Counted from the stretch's first letter, positions 1-8,206 are shown. The stretch is DNA of 64,000 nucleotides from Streptomyces zhihengii (GCF_016919245.1 NZ_JAFEJA010000002.1:1242501-1306500), one strand, 5' to 3'. A program made the numbers and translations. Notes: generated by a model not told the origin, from the letters alone.

Positions 1-1
1 G

Positions 2-46
2 CGACTGGCCGCCGCCTACGCCCGCCATCGGGCCGCGGCCGCCTGA
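2..46 (+). CDS. 3' end of an unidentified gene
   Basis: Only the last 14 codons are inside the window, read in frame 2 and closed by TGA at 44-46. The visible tail is rich in Ala and Arg (RLAAAYARHRAAAA). Nothing can be said about function. It converges on the uridine-kinase-like gene on the minus strand, about 80 bases away. Confidence 0.4.
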   Translation, partial: RLAAAYARHRAAAA

Positions 47-129
47 CGCACGTCGTCACGGGCGGGGGGTGGCCGGCTTCGATCCGCCGGCCGCCCCGGC
101 CCGCCCCGGCGGGCGGGCCGGCGGGCACC

Positions 130-765
130 TCACAACGCGAGCGCGGGGACCCCGGGGGTACGGGTCGCGGCGCACACGCCCGGTGCCCGCGAGGGCGCCG
201 CGGGCGCGAGGGTCGGCCCGATCAGCGGCATGACGGCCGCGAGCATCTCCGCCTCGCTCGCGGTCCCGTCCACGACCAGATCGGCCGCCGCCCGGGACGG
301 CGCGACATGGGCCGCGTGGCGGTCCCGGCCCGTCTGCAGATAGTTGCGCAGGGAGAGCAGCGGGTCCTGCCGCTGCGCCTCGATCTTCCGGAGGATCTTG
401 CGGGCCAGGCGTATGTCGTCGGGGGTGTCGACGTACACCCGCCACGCCGCGCGCCGCACCACCGACGGCAGTGTCAGCGCGAACAGCCCCTCGACCACCA
501 CCAGCAGCACACCGGGGCGCAGCAGCGCGGCGTCGATGGCGTCCGTCACGGCCGTCTCGTCGATCGACCCCGGATGGTTCCAGTCGAGGATGGAGTGTCC
601 GCTGGCACTGACCGTCCACACACCTCGCAGGGGGTCGTGCGCGGGCACGTAGTAGTCGTCCAGATGGATCAGTGCCACGGTGTCGGGACACTCCAGCGAC
701 AGGGCTTCGGCAAGGGTGGACTTGCCGGATGCGGTGCCGCCTGCGACCGCCAGTACACCCGTCAT
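130..765 (-). CDS. Uridine kinase-like P-loop kinase
   Basis: This 211-residue cytoplasmic protein most likely phosphorylates a nucleoside or a similar small alcohol with ATP/GTP. A textbook Walker A motif, GGTASGKST, lies at residues 9-17, followed by HLDDYY near 34-39, a substrate-side signature of the uridine kinase/phosphoribulokinase superfamily. A basic lid-like helix (residues DIRLARKILRKIEAQRQDP) follows in mid-protein. The last 20 or so residues are a Pro/Ala-rich tail that is probably disordered. ATG at 765 has a GAGGAG ribosome binding site about 8 bases upstream. The gene appears monocistronic. The family assignment is firm, but uridine as the substrate is inferred from family only. 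Confidence 0.8.
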   Translation of the reverse strand: MTGVLAVAGGTASGKSTLAEALSLECPDTVALIHLDDYYVPAHDPLRGVWTVSASGHSILDWNHPGSIDETAVTDAIDAALLRPGVLLVVVEGLFALTLPSVVRRAAWRVYVDTPDDIRLARKILRKIEAQRQDPLLSLRNYLQTGRDRHAAHVAPSRAAADLVVDGTASEAEMLAAVMPLIGPTLAPAAPSRAPGVCAATRTPGVPALAL

Positions 766-827
766 ACCGGGCGCTCCTCATGTGCTCAAAGGGAATAGAC
801 GAAGCGGCTGACAAGCCGAGTGGAGGG

Positions 828-857
828 ACTGTAAGGCCGCGTGCTCGCCCCTGGCAA
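828..857 (-). promoter_or_regulatory. Candidate promoter of the uridine-kinase-like gene
   Basis: On the minus strand TTGCCA (857-852) and TACAGT (833-828) are separated by 18 bases and lie about 60 bases before the ATG at 765. This is a good housekeeping-sigma-like match in otherwise featureless GC-rich DNA. It is a prediction from sequence only. Confidence 0.45.
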
Positions 858-1322
858 GCAGGGAAAAGCGACCCGGCTCGGCGGCGGCCGGGACCCCGGC
901 TTCCGGCCGGCCCGCGCGCCCGTCCCGGCGATGCCGCGGACCGTCGGCGGGGGCGTGGCGGGCCCCCTCGACGGCAGGGTTCCGTCGTCCGTCACGCACC
1001 TCGGGCGCGTGTCGACGCGAAGAACGCATCAGCTGCGACGAACCCCTGAAGCACCTTGCGGATGCCACCTCAGGGCTCTCCTTCACCTCTTGGATGATCC
1101 GCCGGACCGAGGGCCGCCCGGCGGGCCGCTTTCCGTGCGCTGATCCCATGGCCCCGACAGTCCGAAGACTGTTTGACTGACTCGCGCCGGCCCCGAAGCG
1201 GAGAAGTGGCTCTCGCCGACTTCCGGCCGGCCGGAAGGGCCCCGCGTGCTGTCCGTGGTGTTCGGCGCGCGGGGGCCCTCGTCACCCCGCCGTCCCGGCC
1301 GGCCGTGTGCCCGGTGGCCGGT
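858..1322. other. Gene-free stretch
   Basis: No reading frame here has convincing codon structure, ribosome binding site or recognisable motif. The frames that stay open on either strand look like GC-rich chance frames. I see no clear terminator or repeat apart from short GC palindromes. Confidence 0.4.
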
Positions 1323-1832
1323 TCAGCCGAAGTCGTCGGGGACGATGCGCAGTTTCTCCGCGATGCGGGCGAGGGCCTTCCGGTCGGTGGCGTTGAGCGC
1401 GTCGAGGACGGTGTGGCGTACGGAGCGCAGGTGGGTGGGCGCCGCCCGCTCGACGAGGGCGAAGCCGGCGTCGGTGAGTTCGGCGAGGGTGTAGCGGCCG
1501 TCGGCGGGGTCGGGTGTCCGTACGATCCAGCCGCGTTGTTCGCAGCGTTTGACGACGTTGGACAGGCGGGAGAGCGACCCGCTGGCGAGGAAGGCGAGTT
1601 CGCCCATCCGCAGCCTGCGCCCCGGGGCCTCCGAGAGGTGGCTGAGGACGAGGTACTCGAACAGGGTGAGGCCGTGGTCCTGCCGCAGTGGTGACTCGAG
1701 CTTGCCGGGCAGCAGCAGGACGAGGGAGATCAGCCCTGTCCACGCGGCCTTCTCCTGCTCGTCGAGCCATCGCAGCTCCTCTTCGTCCTCGTGATCGCCC
1801 GCGCCGCTCATGGGCCCCTCCGTCTTGGTCAT
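1323..1832 (-). CDS. MarR-family transcriptional regulator
   Basis: A 169-residue winged-helix regulator. After an acidic N-terminus (residues 1-25) the MarR fold follows: a dimerisation helix, then LTLFEYLVLSHLSEAP, the recognition region GELAFLASGSLSRLSNVVKRCEQRGWI, and the wing DPADGRYTLAELTDAG. I chose ATG at 1832 (MTKTEG); ATG at 1811 is possible. The longer frame to 1976 would cross the divergent promoter. It is transcribed away from the RidA-like gene at 1963, and the shared spacer holds two near-identical boxes, so autoregulation and control of the neighbour are likely. The ligand is unknown. Confidence 0.85.
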   Translation of the reverse strand: MTKTEGPMSGAGDHEDEEELRWLDEQEKAAWTGLISLVLLLPGKLESPLRQDHGLTLFEYLVLSHLSEAPGRRLRMGELAFLASGSLSRLSNVVKRCEQRGWIVRTPDPADGRYTLAELTDAGFALVERAAPTHLRSVRHTVLDALNATDRKALARIAEKLRIVPDDFG

Positions 1833-1866
1833 GGATCTTCCCGCCTCTCCGACGACACCCGCAATG

Positions 1867-1918
1867 ACTTTGCGCTTGAAGTCATCGCTTGCTAGTCTCA
1901 CTTTACGCGTGAAGTGAT
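1867..1918. promoter_or_regulatory. Double MarR operator-like boxes
   Basis: Two 19-base direct copies matching ACTTT(G/A)CGC(T/G)TGAAGT(C/G)AT lie at 1867-1885 and 1900-1918. Their 33-bp spacing puts them on the same face of the helix. The second copy is nearly palindromic (ACTTTACG / CGTGAAGT). They fill the spacer between the divergent marR and ridA-like genes, as expected for the MarR protein's own operators. Confidence 0.65.
1870..1898 (+). promoter_or_regulatory. Candidate promoter of the RidA-like gene
   Basis: TTGCGC (1870-1875) and TAGTCT (1893-1898) are 17 bases apart. The -35 lies inside the first MarR box and the -10 just before the second, so a bound repressor would block RNA polymerase. 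Sequence-based prediction. Confidence 0.45.
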
Positions 1919-1962
1919 GTCGGGGGAAACGCGCCCCCTGTGGACAGGAAAGAGGGACCACC

Positions 1963-2388
1963 ATGAGCACCGTCACCTTCGGCGTCGCCCCCGGCTACGG
2001 CGAGAAGTTGCACGCGGCCCTCGGCTACAGCGGGGCCGTCCGGGTCGGCGACCGGGTCGAGATCTCCGGCCAGGCCGGGGTGGACGACGACCTGGTCCTC
2101 CCCGACTCGCTGGAGGACGAGATCATCCGGGCTTTCGACAACGTGGAGCGCACGCTCGCCACGGTCGGGGCGAGCTGGAAGGACGTCATCCACGTCAACT
2201 CGTACCACAAGGTCGAGCCGGGGGACGACGTCATCGGAGACGACCACAACAGGGTCATGGCCGAGCAGTTCCGCCGCTGGCTCGGCGGCCGCGCGCCGAT
2301 CTGGACCGAGACCGGTGTCACCGTCCTCGGCCTCGCCGCCATGCGCGTGGAGATCCGCGTCACCGCCATCGTCGGCTCCGGGGACTGA
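1963..2388 (+). CDS. RidA/YjgF-family protein
   Basis: A 141-residue member of the RidA (YjgF/YER057c/UK114) family, small trimeric cytoplasmic proteins. Some members hydrolyse reactive enamine/imine intermediates; others have specialised roles. Visible family features are the central GDRVEISGQAGVDDD block, the helix DEIIRAFDNVERTLATVGASWKDVIHVNSYHK, and the C-terminal strand AMRVEIRVTAIVG with its family Arg. ATG at 1963 has AGAGGGA upstream. It is divergent from a MarR gene and probably repressed by it. The exact substrate is unknown; such MarR/RidA pairs often respond to a small toxic compound (inference). Confidence 0.8.
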   Translation: MSTVTFGVAPGYGEKLHAALGYSGAVRVGDRVEISGQAGVDDDLVLPDSLEDEIIRAFDNVERTLATVGASWKDVIHVNSYHKVEPGDDVIGDDHNRVMAEQFRRWLGGRAPIWTETGVTVLGLAAMRVEIRVTAIVGSGD

Positions 2389-2518
2389 ACCGGTACCCGC
2401 GGCGACGGCGAGGGGCGCACTGCGGGAAGCCCCCGGAAGACGAGCGGGCGCGGGCGATGAGTTCCGGCGGGCCCGACGGTCTCTCCTGGTGAACGGCACA
2501 CCTACCGAGGAGAGCACC

Positions 2519-3394
2519 ATGACCGAGCCCGAGTCCCGCACGCTGGACGCGCGGGGTGCCACGATCGCGTACGACGTCCGGGCCGCCGCGGGCGCGGGCG
2601 ACGAGCCCGCCCTGCTGCTGATCGGCTCACCGATGGACGCGAGCGGCTTCGTCACCCTGGCGTCCCACTTCACCGACCGCACCGTGGTCACCTACGACCC
2701 GCGCGGCGTGAGCCGCAGCAAGCGGACCGACGGCGCCACCCGGTCGACTCCCGGGGAGCACGCGGACGACGTGCGGCGCATCGTCGAGGTGCTCGGCGGA
2801 AGACCGGTGGACGTGTTCGCCAGCAGCGGCGGCGCGGTCAACGCGCTGGCCCTGGTGGCCGGTCACGGACACCTGGTGCGCACCCTCGTGGCGCACGAGC
2901 CGCCCGCGGCGCCGGTGCTCGCGGACCACCGGGCGGTCCTGGCGGCCTGCGAGGACATCCACGCGACGTATCTGCGCGAGGGCATGGGGCCCGCCATGGC
3001 GAAGTTCATCGCGGTGGCCGGGCGCAGGGGCCCGTTCCCGGACGACACGTCGGGCGAGCCCGCCCCCGACCCCGCGGCCTTCGGCCTCCCCACCGAGGAC
3101 GACGGCTCCCGGGACGACCCGCTGCTGGGCCAGAACATGCTGAGCTGCACCGGCTTCCGGCCGGACACCGACGCGCTGCGAGCGGCCCCGACACGCGTCG
3201 TCCTCGCGGCCGGCAAGGAGTCCGCGGACGAGTTCCCGGCCCGCGCCGCCGCGGCGATCGCCGCCTCGCTGGGCAGCGAGCTCGCCGTCTTCCCCAGCCA
3301 CCACGGCGGCTTCCTCGGCGGGGAGTTCGGCCAGCACGGCGCGCCCGACGAGTTCGCCCGGGCCCTGCGGGAGGTGCTGCTCGCGGGGGAGTGA
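2519..3394 (+). CDS. Alpha/beta hydrolase
   Basis: A 291-residue cytoplasmic alpha/beta-hydrolase fold protein. The N-terminal strands give LLLIGSPMDASGF (an oxyanion-side loop) and VVTYDPRGVSRS. The nucleophile elbow reads FASSGGA at residues 100-106, with Ser103 as the probable nucleophile and Ala in place of the usual first Gly. A C-terminal SHHGGF near 260-265 supplies the likely catalytic His. ATG at 2519 has a strong GAGGAGAG site; the frame is open further upstream but without signals. It follows the RidA-like gene by 130 bases on the same strand and may share its transcript. The substrate cannot be inferred. Confidence 0.8.
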   Translation: MTEPESRTLDARGATIAYDVRAAAGAGDEPALLLIGSPMDASGFVTLASHFTDRTVVTYDPRGVSRSKRTDGATRSTPGEHADDVRRIVEVLGGRPVDVFASSGGAVNALALVAGHGHLVRTLVAHEPPAAPVLADHRAVLAACEDIHATYLREGMGPAMAKFIAVAGRRGPFPDDTSGEPAPDPAAFGLPTEDDGSRDDPLLGQNMLSCTGFRPDTDALRAAPTRVVLAAGKESADEFPARAAAAIAASLGSELAVFPSHHGGFLGGEFGQHGAPDEFARALREVLLAGE

Positions 3395-3413
3395 GCGGGG
3401 GCCTTCGCGGACG

Positions 3414-3458
3414 GCGCGGCCTCGCGCCGGCCGCCGAACGGTCGTCGCGAGGCGGCGC
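3414..3458. terminator. Possible bidirectional terminator
   Basis: GCCTCGCG (3419-3426) pairs with CGCGAGGC (3446-3453), with partly paired GC flanks. It lies exactly between the convergent hydrolase and lipoprotein genes. There is no U tract, as is usual in this kind of genome. Confidence 0.4.
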
Positions 3459-3941
3459 TCAGCGGGCCGGCAGGGCGGCGAGCACGGCGCTGAGTCCGGG
3501 CAGCGGCACGGGGTCGGAGGTCGTCACGGCGTGGCCGCGGTGGGTGATGCGGTAGGTGAACCCGTCCGCGACGGGCGCGGACGTCACCTCCGCCGGCAGG
3601 GCCGTGAACCGGGCCGCGTCGAGCGCGTCCCGCAGGCGGTCCAGCTCGGCGGCCTCCATCCGTCCCGACGTGACCTTGCCCTGCTTGCGGTGGCTGAGGT
3701 AGGTGCCGTCCTCCCGGACGACCACGACGTCGCGCACGCCCGCGAACCCGCCCGTGACCGAGAGCTCGACGAGCGTGGCGGCGGGGGCCGGGGCCGAGGC
3801 CGGGGGAGCGGTGCTCGACGCCGTGGCCCCGGGGGACGGATCCCCGGCGGGACCACCGCCGCGCCCGGCCGTTCCGCAGCCGCCGGCGGCGAGCGCGCCC
3901 GCCAGCAGTGCCGCCCGGGTCCAGGACACGCGCGCCCTCAT
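3459..3941 (-). CDS. Putative lipoprotein with emfourin-like domain
   Basis: A 160-residue exported protein. Residues 1-22 form a basic start, a hydrophobic stretch and an AGGC lipobox-like end (Cys22), followed by a Gly/Pro/Ala linker to about residue 60. The folded part begins VELSVTGGFAGVRDVVVV and continues with a Met-Glu-Ala-Ala-Glu-Leu helix and ADGFTYRITHRG. This order (GGFAG strand, short helix, 'D.F.Y.I' strand) resembles the small protease-inhibitor family named emfourin, but I judge this from memory of the pattern only. It converges on the hydrolase gene. Confidence is good for a lipoprotein and low for an inhibitor role. Confidence 0.55.
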   Translation of the reverse strand: MRARVSWTRAALLAGALAAGGCGTAGRGGGPAGDPSPGATASSTAPPASAPAPAATLVELSVTGGFAGVRDVVVVREDGTYLSHRKQGKVTSGRMEAAELDRLRDALDAARFTALPAEVTSAPVADGFTYRITHRGHAVTTSDPVPLPGLSAVLAALPAR

Positions 3942-4269
3942 CGGTCCCCCGTCGTCCGTCGTGCGCCGGGGTGCGGTCGCCCCCGGACTCCGCGGCCCCT
4001 GCCCGGGCGCCCGCCTCCGGTGAACGTCCGCCGCCCCTGCGGCAGTTGTCCGGGCCAGGATGCCATGCCATCAGGCATGCCGTGGCGACAGACACGGGGC
4101 GCGCCCGCGGGGCGGGGACCCCTCCGGGCCCGGTACGTCACCGGCGAACGCGGCGGACCGGGACCCGGTGCCCGGCACGAGGGCCCGGCGGCCGTACAAC
4201 CCCGCGGGCCGCCCGTGAGTCCGACGGGGCGCGGCACGTCCGCGCCCGGTCCTTCCCCAGGGGGTCTTC

Positions 4270-6030
4270 TTGCTGTACCGCACCGCTGGTTCCACCCGTC
4301 TCGCCGCCTCCGTCGCGGCCGTGCTGGCCCTGACCGCCGGCGCGCGCCTGCTCGGCGTGCCCTCGGCGGCGGCGGTCGGCCCGGCCGCGGGCCCGGTCCG
4401 CTCGCTCGTGCCCGGCGCCGTGCTGCGGAGCGCGGGGGAACAGGGCTTCATCCTCCGCCTCCCCGACGGCGCGGACCACGCGACCCTGCGGTGGATCCCG
4501 TACGCGGGCGGCGCGCACCGGGACTTCACCACGGTGTCGTTCGAGGGGATGAACGAGACGTCCGGGGACATGGTGGCCCGGACGGAGGAGGGGTACTACG
4601 GCCAGGGCTTCGACATGGCGACGGGGGAGTGGTTCCGCACCGAGGACGTGCCCGGCGTGCTCGACCCCGAGTACGCCGGCACCGCCGGGTCGGCCATCGC
4701 CCTGCGCGGCGGCGGGAAGCTGTGGCTCGACACCCGGGACGGCGCCCCCCAGGAGATCCGGGGGCTGCCCTCGGGGACCGCGTACCTCGGGGTGCGCCCG
4801 GCCACCGCCGCGCTCGGGCTGCTCGACCACAAGTCCGCCGCCGGGGAGCAGCGGGTGGGGCTGATCGACCTGGACACCGCCACCGTCCTGGAGACGTACC
4901 CGCGCGTGGCCGCCGTCTCGTCCACCCGGGTCGCCTGGACGGAGCCGGCCACCGGCACCGAGCCGGCCCGCGCGGTGGTCCGCGACCGCGCCACCGGGCA
5001 GGACACCTTCGTCCCGGCGGCGGGCGCGGGCGCCCTCGGGCTGCTCGGCGACTGGCTCCTGTACGGCGGTTCGGCCAGGCACCTCGGGAGCGGTGAGACG
5101 GTCGCCCTCTTCGACCGGGCCGACAGCGTGCTCACCGCCCCCGACGGCACGGCCGCCGTCGTCCAGGGCAGCCGGGGCCCGGACGCAGGCGTCCACCGGG
5201 TCACGATCGGCCCGGACGGCAGGCCCTCGGCGGAGCCCCTGGCGCGGAGCGCCACCAACGGCGCCTTCGTCCACGACGTCGACGCCGACGGATACCCGGA
5301 CCTCCTCGGCCGGGACGCCACGGGGACGCTGTGGCGGGACAGCGCCGCGGACGGCCGGCCCCGGGCGTCGGCCGGTACGGGCTGGAAGGGCTACGACAGG
5401 ATCGAGGTCGTGGGCGACGCCGCCGGCGAGGGCTTCACCGCGGACGTCGTCGCACGGGACGCGGCCGGCGTCCTGTGGCTGCACGCGGGCGACGGGCACG
5501 GTGGATTCCACGCCCGCGTGCGCGTCGGCGGCGGCTGGCAGACGTACGAGAGGATCGCCGGCGGCAGCGACCTCACCGGTGACGGCCGCGCCGACCTCGT
5601 CGCCGTCGACACCGCCGGCGGGCTCTACCTCTACGCCGGCACCGGGACCGCCCAACGCCCCTACGCGCCCCGTACGAAGATCGGCACCGGCTGGGGCATC
5701 TACAACTCGCTGACGGCGGTCGGCGACATCGGCGGCGCCGCCGGCGGGGATCTCCTCGCCCGCGACAGGGACGGCAGGCTCTGGCTCTACCTGGGCACGG
5801 GCGACGGCGGTTACACCGCCCGCAAGCCCGTCGGAGGCGGCTGGCAGGTGTACGGCCAGGTCACCGGAGCCGGGGACGTGGACCACGACGGCAGGAACGA
5901 CCTCCTCGCCCACGACCCCGCCACCGGCCGGACCTACCACTACCGCGGCACCGGCGAGTGGCGGAAGCCGTTCGGGGCGAAGACCCTCACGGACGCGCAT
6001 CAGGGCCGGGCGTACGACCACGTCGCCTGA
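4270..6030 (+). CDS. Secreted VCBS/FG-GAP repeat protein
   Basis: A 586-residue exported protein. The TTG start at 4270 follows a GGGGG ribosome-binding stretch. Residues 1-36 form a signal peptide ending near PSAAAVG. The first half is beta-rich without a recognised domain. From about residue 335 there are four to five repeats of the type 'D.DGYPDLLGRDATGTLWR...GTGWKGYDRI', with Asp-rich loops (DLTGDGRADLVAVD, DVDHDGRNDLLAHD) typical of calcium-binding FG-GAP/VCBS beta-propeller blades. Such proteins act outside the cell, often binding surfaces or polymers, but nothing here fixes a ligand. It stands alone with about 330 bases of upstream spacer. Confidence 0.8.
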   Translation: MLYRTAGSTRLAASVAAVLALTAGARLLGVPSAAAVGPAAGPVRSLVPGAVLRSAGEQGFILRLPDGADHATLRWIPYAGGAHRDFTTVSFEGMNETSGDMVARTEEGYYGQGFDMATGEWFRTEDVPGVLDPEYAGTAGSAIALRGGGKLWLDTRDGAPQEIRGLPSGTAYLGVRPATAALGLLDHKSAAGEQRVGLIDLDTATVLETYPRVAAVSSTRVAWTEPATGTEPARAVVRDRATGQDTFVPAAGAGALGLLGDWLLYGGSARHLGSGETVALFDRADSVLTAPDGTAAVVQGSRGPDAGVHRVTIGPDGRPSAEPLARSATNGAFVHDVDADGYPDLLGRDATGTLWRDSAADGRPRASAGTGWKGYDRIEVVGDAAGEGFTADVVARDAAGVLWLHAGDGHGGFHARVRVGGGWQTYERIAGGSDLTGDGRADLVAVDTAGGLYLYAGTGTAQRPYAPRTKIGTGWGIYNSLTAVGDIGGAAGGDLLARDRDGRLWLYLGTGDGGYTARKPVGGGWQVYGQVTGAGDVDHDGRNDLLAHDPATGRTYHYRGTGEWRKPFGAKTLTDAHQGRAYDHVA

Positions 6031-6148
6031 GCCCAGGCCGTTCCGGAGCCGGGCCGGAGCGCCGTTCGCACCGGGGAGCGGCGGCGTTCACCCGGGTGTC
6101 ATGGACGACGGCTACCCTGGGCCGCCTCGGTCGAAGGGGGCGGCTGCG

Positions 6149-6448
6149 TTGGACGACGGTGTGGTCACGTGCCGGTGCGGACACCTGTGGACGGTCCACG
6201 AGGAGGGCCGCTGCCACGACGGGAGCGGTTCCTGCGACTGCGACGGCTTCCACCCGGCCCACTGGCGCCGCAACACCACCGACACCTGCCGCGGGTGCGG
6301 TCACGACAGGGCGGCGCACACCCGGGTGAGCTGCTCCGCCCCGGTCGGCCGGGAGACCGTGACGGAACGGCACTTCGGCTTCGAGGGCGACACCTGGACC
6401 ACGGAGAGCAGGATCGACGTCCGCTGCGCCTGCCAGAGCTTCTGGTGA
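6149..6448 (+). CDS. Cys-rich small protein, putative zinc-binding
   Basis: A protein of about 99 residues with no signal peptide or membrane segment. It has two related metal-knuckle blocks: CRCGHLWTVHEEGRC followed by CDCDGF, and CRGCGHDRAAH, with a last CxC near the end. The pattern C-x2-CGH-x3-H with a downstream CxC.GF recurs in the next gene, so the two probably bind zinc in the same way. I prefer TTG at 6149 (AGGGGG 8 bases upstream); ATG at 6101 would add 16 residues but lacks a ribosome binding site. Function unknown. Confidence 0.6.
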   Translation: MDDGVVTCRCGHLWTVHEEGRCHDGSGSCDCDGFHPAHWRRNTTDTCRGCGHDRAAHTRVSCSAPVGRETVTERHFGFEGDTWTTESRIDVRCACQSFW

Positions 6449-6524
6449 GCCCGGCGTCGGCGCCGTCTCCGGTCACCGCGCTCGCGGCGGCCCGCCCGCA
6501 TCCGGCCGCGCCGCGGAGGCCGCG

Positions 6525-6812
6525 GTGACCGGGGCCGGCATCGTCGGCGCGGCCGGGGTCGCCGTGATCGTCGCGGGCCTGGTGTACCTGGTGGCCGTCG
6601 TGCGCGGTGGCCCGGTGTTTCCCGACAACACGCCGCCGACGTGCGCGGAGTGCGGGCACCGGTCGTCCGAGCACCGCACGGGCACGGGGCGGTGCCTGGT
6701 GGAGACCGGGGGCGGCCGGGAGCGTTACGACGGCGGCGGCAACTGGGTCGGCTGGTGGAATCCGACGCACTGCGCCTGCTCCGGTTTCCGCGGGCGGGGC
6801 GAGCGGCGATGA
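6525..6812 (+). CDS. Small membrane-anchored Cys-rich protein
   Basis: A 95-residue protein with GTG at 6525 and GGAGG 7 bases upstream. Residues 4-26 form one transmembrane helix (GIVGAAGVAVIVAGLVYLVAVV). The rest is a metal-knuckle domain, CAECGHRSSEH....GRC, closed by HCACSGFRG. This is the same motif order as the Cys-rich protein just upstream, so the pair looks like a soluble and a membrane version of one zinc-binding module, probably co-transcribed (76-base gap). Its stop abuts the stop of the convergent FhuF-like gene with no base between. Function unknown. Confidence 0.65.
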   Translation: MTGAGIVGAAGVAVIVAGLVYLVAVVRGGPVFPDNTPPTCAECGHRSSEHRTGTGRCLVETGGGRERYDGGGNWVGWWNPTHCACSGFRGRGERR

Positions 6813-7535
6813 CTAGGGCATGCCCTGGCCGCCCGGGTGCTCCGTCTCCCGGCCGCCGAAGCAGCAGTCCCCGCACACCGATCCGGCGGGTGCGCGGTAG
6901 TAGAGGCAGCAACTGCGGCGCCGGAAGGCGAGATCGGGTCCGGTGAACCGCCCGGTCCCCGCCAGGCGCCCCGTCCGCAGCAGCCTGGTCACGAGGCCGG
7001 TGAGCGGCTCGCGCACCTCGGGGCGGGCGCCGAGGAGCACCTGGGCGGACCCGGCCAGCGCGGACGCGGCGTTTCCGTCGAGGAGGCGCGGGGCGACCTT
7101 GACGCCCAGGCCCGCGCGCAGGGCGCCCAGGAGGCCCATCACCTGGTCGCCGAGGGTCCCGGCCGGATCGGGCAGGCGGTCGGCGTGCCAGCCGCCGGGG
7201 CGCGGCAGGCGCAGACGCGGTCCCTCGTCGGCCCGTTGGAGCCCCTCCAGGTCGAGGACGATGCCGTGCAGGACCGCGCAGGCGATCGCGGGAGACCAGA
7301 GCCGGGCGGCGTGGCCGAGCTGGGCGACGGACGCGTCGATGCGTGCCTCGGGGGTGCGGTGGCGGCGCGCGACGGCCGCCAGGAGGTCGGTGAAGCCCCG
7401 TGCGTAGGACTCGCCCACCGGATGCCAGCCGCGGTCCGTACCGCCGGTCTCCAGTTCGAAGAACCCGCCGAGGGAGGCGACATCGCGCAGCGCGGCGGTC
7501 ACGTCCGCGGTGCCGGCACGGGCTGTGGGAGTCAT
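6813..7535 (-). CDS. FhuF-like (2Fe-2S) ferric-siderophore reductase
   Basis: A 240-residue cytoplasmic protein. The C-terminal signature SCCLYYRAPAGSVCGDCCF has the C-C-x10-C-x2-C spacing that binds the [2Fe-2S] cluster in FhuF-type iron reductases, which release iron from imported ferric siderophores. The N-terminal 200 residues are alpha-helical as in the family. ATG at 7535 is chosen; ATG at 7544 (three residues longer) is equally possible because neither has a strong ribosome binding site. No siderophore transporter is adjacent, so the partner siderophore is unknown. Confidence 0.75.
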   Translation of the reverse strand: MTPTARAGTADVTAALRDVASLGGFFELETGGTDRGWHPVGESYARGFTDLLAAVARRHRTPEARIDASVAQLGHAARLWSPAIACAVLHGIVLDLEGLQRADEGPRLRLPRPGGWHADRLPDPAGTLGDQVMGLLGALRAGLGVKVAPRLLDGNAASALAGSAQVLLGARPEVREPLTGLVTRLLRTGRLAGTGRFTGPDLAFRRRSCCLYYRAPAGSVCGDCCFGGRETEHPGGQGMP

Positions 7536-7712
7536 GCGCACCATTGTCGGGCGGCGCGTCCCGCCTCCTCGGGGCGGGTCCCCCGCACCGCCGCGCAGCC
7601 ACCATTCGTGTGGTTCTCCCGCCGCGGCTCCGCCGCTGCCCGGCAGTTCGCGCCGGGCGTGCTGAGCTGAGGGCGTATACGCCATCGGCCTGGTGCCGGA
7701 AGGGAACAGGGA

Positions 7713-8162
7713 ATGCTCAAAGGCTTCAAGAACTTCCTCATGCGCGGGGACATCATCACCATCGCCGTGGGGCTGGTCATCGCGCTGGCCTTCTCGACGC
7801 TGATCAAGGCGTTCACGGACTTCGTGATCAACCCCGTCGTCGCCCGCCTCCAGGGCGGCCAGTCCGTGGGCCTCGGATGGCAGTTGGGCGAGGAGGGCAA
7901 CGACGCGACCTATCTCGACCTGGGCCAGTTCATCTCGGCCCTCATCTACTTCATCATCTTCATGGCCGTCATCTACTTCTGCGTCGTGGTGCCCTACAAG
8001 CACTACCAGTCCCGCCACGGTGTGGCCGTGTTCCAGGAGCCGGGCCCCGTCAAGACCTGCCCCGCCTGCCTCTCCGAGGACCTGCCCGCGGCGGCGAGCA
8101 GGTGCCTCCACTGCACCTCCGAGCAGCCCCCCACGGTCGGCGCGGGCTCCGCACGGGTGTAG
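7713..8162 (+). CDS. mscL: Large-conductance mechanosensitive channel with zinc ribbon
   Basis: A 149-residue inner-membrane channel that opens under membrane tension to release solutes after osmotic downshock. The N-terminus MLKGFKNFLMRGDIITIAVGLVIALAFSTLIKAF is the conserved amphipathic helix plus TM1, with the pore-lining Gly/Ala pattern. TM2 is FISALIYFIIFMAVIYFCVVVPY. Where the usual short helical bundle ends, the protein continues into CPAC-x11-CLHC, a probable zinc ribbon on the cytoplasmic face. It is a single gene with its own spacer and no visible partners. Confidence 0.85.
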   Translation: MLKGFKNFLMRGDIITIAVGLVIALAFSTLIKAFTDFVINPVVARLQGGQSVGLGWQLGEEGNDATYLDLGQFISALIYFIIFMAVIYFCVVVPYKHYQSRHGVAVFQEPGPVKTCPACLSEDLPAAASRCLHCTSEQPPTVGAGSARV

Positions 8163-8206
8163 GAACGCCGGGGCGGGGGCCAACCCGCCGCCCCCGCGGC
8201 GGTGGG

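Noticed and set aside
4138..6021. Long minus-strand open frame opposite the VCBS protein
   Set aside because: It mirrors the plus-strand gene codon by codon, is Gly/Val/Arg-rich, and lacks a ribosome binding site and any family motif. The plus strand has a signal peptide and clear repeats.
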